From: Lysobacter sp.
GTDB taxonomy: Bacteria > Pseudomonadota > Gammaproteobacteria > Xanthomonadales > Xanthomonadaceae
NCBI GenBank assembly: GCA_030151365.1
Contig: JASLDW010000020.1
Coordinates: forward strand, 1 to 33,303
Direction: 5' to 3'
DNA length: 33,303 nt
The translations under genes and the position numbers were made by a program. The notes below the pieces were generated by a model. That model worked only from the letters and a program-made list of their open reading frames with translations. It did no database searches and was not told where the DNA came from. This document shows positions 1 through 11,015 of the stretch, in pieces; positions within the stretch are counted from its first letter, which is position 1, and each line of letters begins with the position of its first letter.

Positions 1-66
1 GGCACGAAGCCGCAACGGCAAGGCGCTCCGAACTCAACCATGCCGCCAATGATGCGTCAGGTGTAA
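1..66 (+). CDS. 3' end of an unidentified plus-strand gene (partial)
   Basis: Frame 1 from the first base is open and stops at TAA (64-66), giving a 21-residue C-terminal tail that ends PPMMRQV. A perfect hairpin starts two bases after the stop, as expected at the end of a gene. The start lies outside the window, so the family cannot be recognised. Frame 3 is also open and runs on as a shadow antisense to ahpF, so the coding call rests only on the stop/hairpin arrangement and is weak. Confidence 0.35.
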   Translation, partial: GTKPQRQGAPNSTMPPMMRQV

Positions 67-67
67 C

Positions 68-95
68 GGCGTACAACCGCGAACGGTTGTACGCC
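68..95. repeat. Perfect 12-bp stem hairpin with CGAA loop
   Basis: Bases 68-79 (GGCGTACAACCG) pair perfectly with 84-95 across the tetraloop CGAA. No T-run follows on either side, so it is not a classical intrinsic terminator. It resembles the short dispersed REP-like hairpins common between genes in this group, and could protect the 3' end of the upstream transcript. The copy number elsewhere in the genome cannot be seen here. Confidence 0.6.
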
Positions 96-112
96 CTACG
101 CCCACCCAATAG

Positions 113-148
113 AAAACGCCCGGCTCACTTGCGTGAACCGGGCGTTTC
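113..148 (-). terminator. Intrinsic terminator of ahpF, probably bidirectional
   Basis: Arms 115-128 and 133-146 form a 14-bp stem with a single mismatch (13 of 14 pairs) around the loop TTGC. Reading on the minus strand, the stem is followed by TTTTCT, which fits a rho-independent terminator about 20 bases after the ahpF stop. On the plus strand it is followed by TTTCTTTCT, so it could also stop transcription arriving from the left. Confidence 0.85.
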
Positions 149-167
149 TTTCTCCAGCGCGAGCCTA

Positions 168-1742
168 TCAGGCCGGCGCGGAACTGCGGATCAGGTGATC
201 GAAGGCCGACAGCGACGCCTTCGCACCTTCACCCACCGCGATCACGATCTGCTTGTACGGCACCGTGGTGGCGTCTCCGGCGGCAAACACGCCCGGTACC
301 GAAGTCTCGCCGCGATCGTTGATGACGATTTCGCCGCGGTTCGTCAGGTCGATCGCGCCCTTCAGCCATTCCGTGTTCGGCAGCAGGCCGATCTGCACGA
401 ATACGCCGGAGAGATTGAGCTGGCGGGTTTCGCCGCTGCTGCGGTCGGTATAGCTGAGCGCGTTCAACTTGCTGCCGTCGCCATGCATCTCCGTGGTCTG
501 CGCGTTCACGTGCACGGTGCAATTGGGCAGGCTGCGCAGCTTGCGTTGCAGCACTTCGTCCGCGCGCAACTTGCCGTCGAATTCCAGCACGGTGACGTGA
601 TCCACCAGTCCGGCGAGGTCGATCGCCGCCTCGACGCCGGAGTTGCCGCCGCCGATCACCGCGACCTTCTTGCCCTTGAACAACGGGCCGTCGCAGTGCG
701 GGCAATACGTCACGCCCTTGTTGCGGTGTTCGCTTTCGCCGGGCACGCCGGTCTGGCGCCAGCGCGCACCGGGCGCGAGCACGACGGACTTCGCCTGCAG
801 CACCGGACCGCTGGCCAGGCGCACGCCGACCATGCCGCCGGCTTCCGTCGCCGGGATCAGTTCTTCCGCGCGCTGCAGCGTGATCACTTCGACGCCATAA
901 CTGCGCACGTGCGCTTCCAGCGCCGAAGCCAGCTTCGGGCCTTCGGTGTATTCGACCGAGATGAAGTTCTCGATCGCCATGGTGTCCTGCACCTGGCCGC
1001 CGAAACGCTCGGCGACGATGCCGGTGCGGATGCCCTTGCGCGCGGCGTAAATCGCCGCTGCCGCACCTGCGGGTCCACCGCCGACGACGAGCACGTCGAA
1101 CGGTTCGATGTTCTTGAGTGCTTCGGCTGCGCGCGCCGCCGCGCCGCTGTCGAGCTTGGCGAGGAATTCCGGTACCGTCATCCGTCCCTGCACGAACGGC
1201 TGGCCATTGAGGAAAACCTGCGGCACGGTGAGGATCTGGCGTTCCTCCACTTCCTTCTGGAACGAGGCGCCATCGATGGCGACGTGGCGGATGCGCGGGT
1301 TCAGCGCGGCCATGGTGTTCAACGACTGCACTACGTCCGGGCAGTTCTGGCAGGACTGCGAGAAATAGGTCTCGAACACATACTCGCCATCGAGTGCTTC
1401 GATCTGCGCGATGACGTCGTCCTCGAGGCGTGGCGGGTGCTTGCCGACATGCAGCAGCGCCAGCACCAGCGAGGTGAATTCATGGCCGAGCGGCAGGCCG
1501 GCGAAACGCACGCCGGTGTCCTCGCCCGGGCGGGTGATCTGGAAACTCGGGACGCGTTCGCCTTCGTTGGACGTGGCGTCGCGCAGGGTGACCTTGCCGG
1601 CGCCGGCATCGATGATGTCGGTCAGCAGGGCGCGGGTTTCCTTCGAGGCGTCGCCGCCGTCGAGGTGGGCGACCAGTTCGATCGGCGTGCGCAGGTTCTG
1701 CAGCAGGCCGGCGAGTTGGGTTTTCAGGTCGTTGTCGAGCAT
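168..1742 (-). CDS. ahpF: Alkyl hydroperoxide reductase subunit F (AhpF)
   Basis: Cytoplasmic FAD-dependent NADH:disulfide oxidoreductase that regenerates the peroxiredoxin AhpC. The 524-residue product matches the usual length of about 520. An N-terminal double thioredoxin-fold domain carries the CQNC pair (C131, C134). Then follow the FAD motif GGGPAG (220-225), the redox-active CPHC (C346, C349), the NAD motif GGGNSG (363-368) and a second FAD-contact segment near the C-terminus (FAAGDAT). The start ATG at 1742 is preceded by AAGGAG with six bases spacing; the frame stays open further upstream, but that extension is antisense noise over ahpC. It lies 146 bases downstream of ahpC in the same direction, and a terminator follows it. 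Confidence 0.97.
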   Translation of the reverse strand: MLDNDLKTQLAGLLQNLRTPIELVAHLDGGDASKETRALLTDIIDAGAGKVTLRDATSNEGERVPSFQITRPGEDTGVRFAGLPLGHEFTSLVLALLHVGKHPPRLEDDVIAQIEALDGEYVFETYFSQSCQNCPDVVQSLNTMAALNPRIRHVAIDGASFQKEVEERQILTVPQVFLNGQPFVQGRMTVPEFLAKLDSGAAARAAEALKNIEPFDVLVVGGGPAGAAAAIYAARKGIRTGIVAERFGGQVQDTMAIENFISVEYTEGPKLASALEAHVRSYGVEVITLQRAEELIPATEAGGMVGVRLASGPVLQAKSVVLAPGARWRQTGVPGESEHRNKGVTYCPHCDGPLFKGKKVAVIGGGNSGVEAAIDLAGLVDHVTVLEFDGKLRADEVLQRKLRSLPNCTVHVNAQTTEMHGDGSKLNALSYTDRSSGETRQLNLSGVFVQIGLLPNTEWLKGAIDLTNRGEIVINDRGETSVPGVFAAGDATTVPYKQIVIAVGEGAKASLSAFDHLIRSSAPA

Positions 1743-1809
1743 GAGGTTCTCCTTGCGGACACGATTCGGCGTTCCGGCGCGTCGCGACGAAACTGCTTCG
1801 GGATTGGGC

Positions 1810-1874
1810 GAGAGAGCTGGACGGAGCGGACGCATGCATCCGCTCGGCCCAACCCTCTCCTTGCGGAGAGAGTT
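1810..1874. repeat. Long imperfect hairpin overlapping a second hairpin, ahpC-ahpF intergenic
   Basis: Bases 1810-1830 and 1839-1859 are imperfect inverted repeats (17 of 21 positions pair). The inner seven pairs, GAGCGGA/TCCGCTC, are perfect around an 8-base loop containing GCATGC. A second hairpin uses 1851-1860 and 1865-1874 (9 of 10 pairs, loop TTGC). The two share bases 1851-1859, so only one can form at a time. There is no T-run, so this is not an ordinary terminator. It is probably a REP/MITE-like intergenic element or an mRNA-processing or attenuation structure between ahpC and ahpF. Confidence 0.65.
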
Positions 1875-1888
1875 GGCGATCGCGAGGA

Positions 1889-2452
1889 TCAGATCTTGCC
1901 GACCAGTTCGATCGACGGCTTGATTGTGTTGGCGCCTTCCTTCCACTTGGCCGGGCACACTTCGCCATCGTGGCTGGCGACGTACTGCGCCGCCTGCAGC
2001 TTGCGCACGGTCTCGGCGACGTCGCGGGCGATGGCGTTGTCGTGCACTTCCATCGTCTTGATCGTGCCTTCCGGGTTGATGATGAAGGTGCCGCGCAGGG
2101 CCAGGCCTTCTTCCGGGATCAGCACGTCGAACGCCTTCGACAGCGCGTGGGTCGGGTCGCCGACCAGGGCGAACTTGGCCTTGCCCACGGCCTGCGAGGT
2201 TTCGTGCCACACCTTGTGCGAGAAGTGCGTGTCGGTGGTGACGACATAGACTTCGGCGCCGGCCTTCTGGAATTCGGCGTAATGCTCGGCGGCGTCTTCG
2301 ATCTCGGTCGGGCAATTGAAGGTGAAGGCGGCCGGCATGAAGATGATCACGGACCACTTGCCCTTGAGGTCGGCGTCGCTGACGGTGATGAACTTGCCAT
2401 CCTTGAAGGCCTGGGCCTTGAACGGCTGGACCTGGGTGTTGATGAGGGACAT
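1889..2452 (-). CDS. ahpC: Alkyl hydroperoxide reductase subunit C, 2-Cys peroxiredoxin (AhpC)
   Basis: Typical 2-Cys peroxiredoxin of 187 residues, the family's normal length. It reduces H2O2, organic peroxides and peroxynitrite and is recycled by AhpF. The peroxidatic cysteine is C47 in FNCPTE; the resolving cysteine is in the C-terminal GEVCPAKW segment. The start is clear: AAGGAG lies six bases before the ATG at 2452. Upstream are a sigma70-like promoter and an OxyR-like site directly abutting its -35 box, so peroxide induction is likely. ahpF follows after a hairpin-bearing spacer, an arrangement that would allow more AhpC than AhpF to be made. Confidence 0.98.
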   Translation of the reverse strand: MSLINTQVQPFKAQAFKDGKFITVSDADLKGKWSVIIFMPAAFTFNCPTEIEDAAEHYAEFQKAGAEVYVVTTDTHFSHKVWHETSQAVGKAKFALVGDPTHALSKAFDVLIPEEGLALRGTFIINPEGTIKTMEVHDNAIARDVAETVRKLQAAQYVASHDGEVCPAKWKEGANTIKPSIELVGKI

Positions 2453-2526
2453 TGCGTGCTCCTTGGGGGTGGTGGGTCTACTGGTAAAAGAGGAGAACCG
2501 ACGATTGCGTCGATCCGGTGACGTTC

Positions 2527-2555
2527 AAGATAGGCGCCGTCGATAGTTAAATCAA
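2527..2555 (-). promoter_or_regulatory. Predicted sigma70 promoter of ahpC
   Basis: On the minus strand, TTGATT (2550-2555, 4/6 to TTGACA) and TATCTT (2527-2532, 4/6 to TATAAT) are separated by exactly 17 bases. Transcription would begin near 2520, giving a leader of about 70 bases with a strong AAGGAG ribosome site. The modest match to consensus is what an activator-dependent promoter would show. Confidence 0.6.
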
Positions 2556-2560
2556 ATCGA

Positions 2561-6934
<4,374 letters not shown>

Positions 6935-6946
6935 GTCCGCATTATC
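6935..6946 (-). promoter_or_regulatory. Candidate -10 box for a leaderless lhr transcript
   Basis: On the minus strand GATAAT (6941-6946, 5/6 to TATAAT) ends exactly six bases before the lhr ATG, with no Shine-Dalgarno between. This spacing would place the transcript start at or next to the A of the ATG. No recognisable -35 box is found 17 bases upstream, so the promoter call is tentative. Confidence 0.35.
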
Positions 6947-7030
6947 CGCCGCGGTCGCCGACCCGCCCTGAATGCCGGAATGGAAGTCGAAACGGATCTG
7001 GCCGTGCATCCGGTGAGGGTGGGGCGACGG

Positions 7031-7049
7031 CGTCTCAACGGCTGAGACG
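7031..7049. promoter_or_regulatory. Perfect dyad CGTCTCA-N5-TGAGACG before prmC
   Basis: Bases 7031-7037 and 7043-7049 are perfect 7-bp inverted repeats with a 5-base centre. The dyad sits immediately upstream of the candidate prmC -10 box at 7052, where a repressor operator would lie, and about 85 bases from the divergent lhr box. It could instead be a small RNA hairpin if transcription starts further upstream. No cognate regulator is evident. Confidence 0.35.
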
Positions 7050-7051
7050 GG

Positions 7052-7063
7052 TAGCATTGCGAC
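7052..7063 (+). promoter_or_regulatory. Candidate -10 box for a leaderless prmC transcript
   Basis: TAGCAT (7052-7057, matching TATAAT at 4/6 including the key A2 and T6) is followed by six bases and then the prmC ATG. No Shine-Dalgarno lies between them. The geometry is the same as for the divergent lhr start. Confidence 0.3.
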
Positions 7064-7900
7064 ATGAATTTCCCGCCCATTCGCGAACTCCTCGCCGACG
7101 CCGGCCGGCGCATCGATCCGGTCGATGCCGAATGGCTGCTGCTGCACGTGATCGATCGTTCGCACAGCTGGCTGTTTACGCATAACGATGACGTACTTGG
7201 CCACGAGCAGGCGCGCAACTTCGAATCGCTGGTGCAGCGGCGCGAACAGGGTGAGCCGGTGGCCTATCTCACTGGCCGTCGCGGCTTCTGGTCGCTGGAT
7301 CTCGAAGTCACGCCGGCGACGCTGATCCCGCGTCCGGAAACCGAATTGCTGGTGGAGTTGGCGCTGGAACGATTGCCCGTTGAGCGGACATCACGCATCG
7401 CCGATCTCGGCACCGGCAGCGGCGCGATCGCCCTGGCCATCGCGCACGAACGCCCGCAATCGCGGGTGATCGCCACCGACGCGAGCAGCGACGCCTTGCA
7501 TGTAGCGCAACGCAATGCCCAACGGCTCGCCATCGCCAATGTCGAATTCCGCCATGGCGAATGGTTTGCGCCGCTGCAGGGCGAACGCTTCGATCTCATC
7601 GCCAGCAATCCGCCCTATGTCGCCGTCGGCGATCCCCATCTCGACGAGGGGGACCTGCGCTTCGAGCCGGCAACCGCGCTGTCATCGGGCAGCGATGGTT
7701 TGGACGACATCCGCGACATCGTGGCGAATGCGCCGGTCCATCTCAACGACGGTGGCTGGTTGTTGCTGGAGCATGGTTACGATCAGGGGAGTGCCGTGCG
7801 TGCGCTGCTCGAACACGCGGGGTTCATCGACGTGGCGACGATGCGCGACCTGGAAGAGCGTGATCGCGTCACGCTGGGGCGATTAAACTCCACGCATTGA
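7064..7900 (+). CDS. prmC: Peptide chain release factor N5-glutamine methyltransferase (PrmC)
   Basis: SAM-dependent enzyme that methylates the glutamine of the GGQ motif in release factors RF1 and RF2, raising termination efficiency. The 278 residues match the family. An N-terminal helical RF-binding domain is followed by PATLIPRPETE (84-94), the SAM motif DLGTGSG (114-120) and the catalytic NPPY (182-185). In many gammaproteobacteria prmC follows prfA; here its substrate gene prfA lies about 20 kb away on the opposite strand, and prmC instead diverges from lhr. pip starts 19 bases downstream and may be co-transcribed. Confidence 0.96.
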   Translation: MNFPPIRELLADAGRRIDPVDAEWLLLHVIDRSHSWLFTHNDDVLGHEQARNFESLVQRREQGEPVAYLTGRRGFWSLDLEVTPATLIPRPETELLVELALERLPVERTSRIADLGTGSGAIALAIAHERPQSRVIATDASSDALHVAQRNAQRLAIANVEFRHGEWFAPLQGERFDLIASNPPYVAVGDPHLDEGDLRFEPATALSSGSDGLDDIRDIVANAPVHLNDGGWLLLEHGYDQGSAVRALLEHAGFIDVATMRDLEERDRVTLGRLNSTH

Positions 7901-7919
7901 CCGCAACAGCAGGATCCCC

Positions 7920-8873
7920 ATGCGCAGCCTCTACCCCGAGATCGAGCCCTTCCAGAGCGGCATGCTGGCCGTCAGCGATCGCCATTCCATCTACTGGGAG
8001 CAGTGTGGCAATCCCGACGGCAAGCCGGTGGTGATGCTGCACGGCGGCCCCGGCGCCGGCTGCGGCGCCAACATGCGGCGTTTCCACGATCCGAAGAAGT
8101 ACCGGATCATCCTGTTCGACCAGCGCGGCTCCGGGCGCAGCACGCCGTTCGCCGACCTCGTCGACAACACCACCTGGGACCTCGTCGCCGACATCGAACG
8201 CATCCGCGACATGCTCGGCATCGAGCACTGGCAGGTCTTCGGCGGATCGTGGGGCTCGACATTGGCGCTGGCATACGCCGAAACGCATCCCGAGCGCGTG
8301 ACCGAGCTGGTGTTGCGCGGCATCTTCATGCTGCGGCGCTGGGAGCTCGAATGGTTCTACCAGGAGGGCGCGTCGCGCCTGTTCCCGGATGCCTGGCAGC
8401 ACTATCTCGACGTGATTCCGGAAAGCGAACGCGGCGACATGATGGCGGCCTACCACAAGCGCCTGACCAGCGATGACGAATCCGTGCGTCTTGCTGCTGC
8501 GCAGGCGTGGGCGATCTGGGAGGGCGGCACCAGCTATCTGCGCATCCCCGGCGATTACGTCACCAGCCACGGTGATCCGAAATTCGCGCTGCCGTTCGCA
8601 CGCATCGAGAACCACTACTTCGTCAACAAGGGCTTCTTCGACGCCGACGACCAGTTGCTGCGCGACGCCCACAAGATCGCCGACATCCCCGGCGTGATCG
8701 TGCACGGGCGTTACGACGTGGTGTGCCCGGTGCAGAACGCCTTCGACCTGCACAAGGCGTGGCCCAAGTCGGAGCTGCACGTCTCGCCGCTATCGGGTCA
8801 TTCGGCGTTCGAGGCCGAGAACATCGATGCACTGGTGCGCGCGACCGATCATTTCGCGCCGATCGCGATGTGA
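7920..8873 (+). CDS. pip: Proline iminopeptidase (alpha/beta hydrolase, S33 family)
   Basis: Cytoplasmic serine peptidase that removes N-terminal proline from peptides. At 317 residues it is close to the Xanthomonas enzyme. Visible elements are the oxyanion motif HGGPGAG (41-47), DQRGSGRS (67-74), the nucleophile elbow GGSWGS with S110, the acid D266 in HGRYDVVCP, and H294 in LSGHS. The triad numbering S110/D266/H294 agrees with what I recall for the X. campestris enzyme. AGGA lies five bases before the ATG. The stop is three bases from the end of the convergent NUDIX gene. Confidence 0.96.
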   Translation: MRSLYPEIEPFQSGMLAVSDRHSIYWEQCGNPDGKPVVMLHGGPGAGCGANMRRFHDPKKYRIILFDQRGSGRSTPFADLVDNTTWDLVADIERIRDMLGIEHWQVFGGSWGSTLALAYAETHPERVTELVLRGIFMLRRWELEWFYQEGASRLFPDAWQHYLDVIPESERGDMMAAYHKRLTSDDESVRLAAAQAWAIWEGGTSYLRIPGDYVTSHGDPKFALPFARIENHYFVNKGFFDADDQLLRDAHKIADIPGVIVHGRYDVVCPVQNAFDLHKAWPKSELHVSPLSGHSAFEAENIDALVRATDHFAPIAM

Positions 8874-8876
8874 GTC

Positions 8877-9431
8877 TCAGCGGGCCGGGCTGCCGTCCGG
8901 CTCGTGGTCGATCATCCACAATCCGGCCCACAGCTTGAGGTCGAGTTCGTAGCCTTCGGCGTGCTTCCGCATCAGCCATGCGGGAGCTTCGCTGCGTGGA
9001 ACCGCGTGCACGGTGATGCCTTCGTCGGGCGTGCCACCACCTTCACCGACTTTCACCAGGTCGCGTGCGCGCACGAAGGCGATGCGCTCGTTGCTCATGC
9101 CGGAACTGGTCGGTCCGATCAGCAGCACGCGGACGTCGCGCGCGTCCCAGCCGGTTTCCTCGATCAATTCGCGTCGTGCCGCCTCTTCCAGGGTGTCGTC
9201 GTCGTGTTCGTCGCCGACCAGGCCCGCCGGCATCTCGATGGTGCGCGCCTGCAGCGGCACCCGGTATTGCTCGACGAACAGCACCTCGTCATCCGGCGTC
9301 ACCGCGATGATCAGCACCGCCATGCCTTCGCGATGCACGCGCTCGCAGGACTCCCAGGTGCCGCGCCTGACCAGCCGCAACCACTTGCCTTCGTACAGGA
9401 GTTCAGTCGGCGCGTCGATTTGGTGGGCCAT
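8877..9431 (-). CDS. NUDIX hydrolase, ADP-ribose pyrophosphatase-like
   Basis: Hydrolase of a nucleoside diphosphate linked to another moiety; the ADP-ribose/NudF-like subgroup is the best guess from its 184-residue length and the Y-R-x-P then E-x-P-A-G layout (EQYRVPLQ, IEMPAGLV). The NUDIX box spans 73-95 and ends RELIEETGW, with a metal-binding EE pair. The acidic residue at the Gx5E position is Asp rather than Glu. It is the last gene of a minus-strand run: the upstream nuclease gene stops eight bases before this ATG. The substrate cannot be fixed from sequence. Confidence 0.9.
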   Translation of the reverse strand: MAHQIDAPTELLYEGKWLRLVRRGTWESCERVHREGMAVLIIAVTPDDEVLFVEQYRVPLQARTIEMPAGLVGDEHDDDTLEEAARRELIEETGWDARDVRVLLIGPTSSGMSNERIAFVRARDLVKVGEGGGTPDEGITVHAVPRSEAPAWLMRKHAEGYELDLKLWAGLWMIDHEPDGSPAR

Positions 9432-9438
9432 GCGATTC

Positions 9439-10362
9439 TCAGGCAGGAATGGGGTCGAGGCCGGCCGCCGCCTGCAGGCGGCGACGGGTCAGCGGGCCGA
9501 AGCGCAGGCTATCGCACAGGGATGACAGCATCGCGGCGTCGGCGTTGTTGCGCGCAAAAGGCGCCTCATGCGGATGCAGGGGGGCGTCGATGGCAATCGT
9601 GGTGAGCTGGCGATATATCAGCACCTGCTCGCGATGCTCGCGCAACGAAGCCGCCGCGCGCGCCGACCCGCGCTGGCGCAGGAACGGCACTTCGTCGACG
9701 CGGTCGAGCAGGGCGTCGAGCGACCCGAAATGCGAGATCAGCACCGCCGCGGTTTTCTGGCCGATGCCGGGCACGCCGGGAATGTTGTCGACGGCATCGC
9801 CGCACAACGCGAGGTAGTCGGCGATCTGGTGCGCCTGCACGCCGTGTTTCGCCTTGACGCCGGCGTGGCTCCAGCGCAGGCCGCGGGCGAAATCGAACTG
9901 TTCGTCGTCGCCCTGCAGCAGTTGCGACAGGTCCTTGTCGGCCGAGACGATGACGCCGCGCGCATTGTGCGCACGCGCCCGTGCCAGCGCGCTGCCGATG
10001 AGGTCGTCGGCTTCGTAGTCGCCATGCGCCAGCACCGCCAGGCCGAGCGCGGCGCTCAGTGCCTTGCAATGCGCGAATTGCCGGCGCAGCTCTTCCGGCG
10101 CCGGTTCGCGGTTGGCCTTGTATTCGGGGTAGAGCCGGTTGCGGAAACACGAATCCAGCGCTTCGTCGAAGGCGACCACGACATGCAGCGGCTTCTCGCG
10201 TTCGATCAATTCCACCAGGAAGCGCGCGAAGCCGTGGACGGCATTGAGCGGCCAGCCGTCGTCGTCGTGCCATTCGTCCGGCATCGAATGCCAGGCGCGG
10301 AACACGTACATGCTGGCGTCGACCAGGTACAGGGTCGGGCGCGGATGCAGCACCCGACTCAT
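9439..10362 (-). CDS. 5'-3' exonuclease / flap endonuclease of the Pol I 5'-nuclease family
   Basis: Single-domain structure-specific nuclease of 307 residues, related to the 5'-nuclease domain of DNA polymerase I and to Xni/ExoIX, without a polymerase domain. Metal-ligand acidic residues are visible: D15 (YLVDAS), D66 (AFDEA), EADD (117-120), ADKD (141-144) and GDAVDN (188-193). The last is followed by the helix-three-turn-helix DNA-binding motif IPGVPGIGQKTA (194-205). Both acidic clusters look intact, so it should be catalytically competent. It probably processes flaps or RNA primers. The start ATG at 10362 shares an ATGA overlap with the nitroreductase stop; an in-frame extension upstream is only shadow coding. 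Confidence 0.93.
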   Translation of the reverse strand: MSRVLHPRPTLYLVDASMYVFRAWHSMPDEWHDDDGWPLNAVHGFARFLVELIEREKPLHVVVAFDEALDSCFRNRLYPEYKANREPAPEELRRQFAHCKALSAALGLAVLAHGDYEADDLIGSALARARAHNARGVIVSADKDLSQLLQGDDEQFDFARGLRWSHAGVKAKHGVQAHQIADYLALCGDAVDNIPGVPGIGQKTAAVLISHFGSLDALLDRVDEVPFLRQRGSARAAASLREHREQVLIYRQLTTIAIDAPLHPHEAPFARNNADAAMLSSLCDSLRFGPLTRRRLQAAAGLDPIPA

Positions 10363-10925
10363 CGCGGCGTCCAGTCGGCGAGCAGGGCGGAAGGATCGGG
10401 ACGGTCGCGTTCGGGCGCGTCCATCAGCGGCGTGCCGATGTGGATGAAGCCGACGATCGCCTCGTCTTCGGCGATCCCGAGATGGGTGCGGATCACCGGA
10501 TCGGTGGCGGCCCAGCCGGTCAGCCATTGCGCGCCGAAACCGGCGGCCTGCGCCGCCATCAACAGGGCGAAGCAGACGCAGGATGCCGTGGCATAGCGTT
10601 CGCTGGCCGGGATCTTCTCGTCCGGGCCCTGCTCGGCCACCACGGCGACGATCAGCGGCGCGAAGCTGAAGCGTTCGCGTTCTTTTTGCAGGATCGCTTC
10701 GCCGGCGTGGGGGTCGCGCTCGCGGGTGCGCGCTTCGAGCAATCCGCCGAGGGCGAGGCGGGCATCGCCGCGGATGCGCAGGAAGCGGAACGGAACGCGT
10801 TTTCCGTGATCGGGGACACGGATTGCGGACTGGAGGATGCGGGCGAATTGGGCTTCGCTCGGGCCCGGCGCCGACAGTTGGCGGGATGGAACCGATCGGC
10901 GGCGATCAAGGCATTCGAATGTCAT
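10359..10925 (-). CDS. Nitroreductase family protein (YdjA-like)
   Basis: Small FMN-dependent NAD(P)H oxidoreductase of 188 residues, the size of the YdjA branch. An N-terminal RRSVPSRQL FMN-phosphate contact (about residues 8-17) is followed by KRVPFRF, a central helix segment GFGAQWLTGWAA and the C-terminal GFIHIGTP typical of the family. The physiological substrate is unknown; such proteins reduce nitroaromatics or quinones in vitro. It is the first gene of a three-gene operon, with an ATGA overlap to the nuclease gene. No convincing Shine-Dalgarno precedes the ATG at 10925. Confidence 0.9.
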   Translation of the reverse strand: MTFECLDRRRSVPSRQLSAPGPSEAQFARILQSAIRVPDHGKRVPFRFLRIRGDARLALGGLLEARTRERDPHAGEAILQKERERFSFAPLIVAVVAEQGPDEKIPASERYATASCVCFALLMAAQAAGFGAQWLTGWAATDPVIRTHLGIAEDEAIVGFIHIGTPLMDAPERDRPDPSALLADWTPR

Positions 10926-11015
10926 GGACGTGTGAAGGTTTCCTGCTTAGGATGGTGAACAGGGGGGATTCTTCCCGCCGCCTCCGGGCGACGGTCGGCA
11001 TCTCAGAGGTATGGC

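Noticed and set aside
87..2249. A 720-codon plus-strand frame across ahpF and ahpC
   Set aside because: Antisense to two unmistakable genes with cysteine motifs and good ribosome sites; the translation has no family character.
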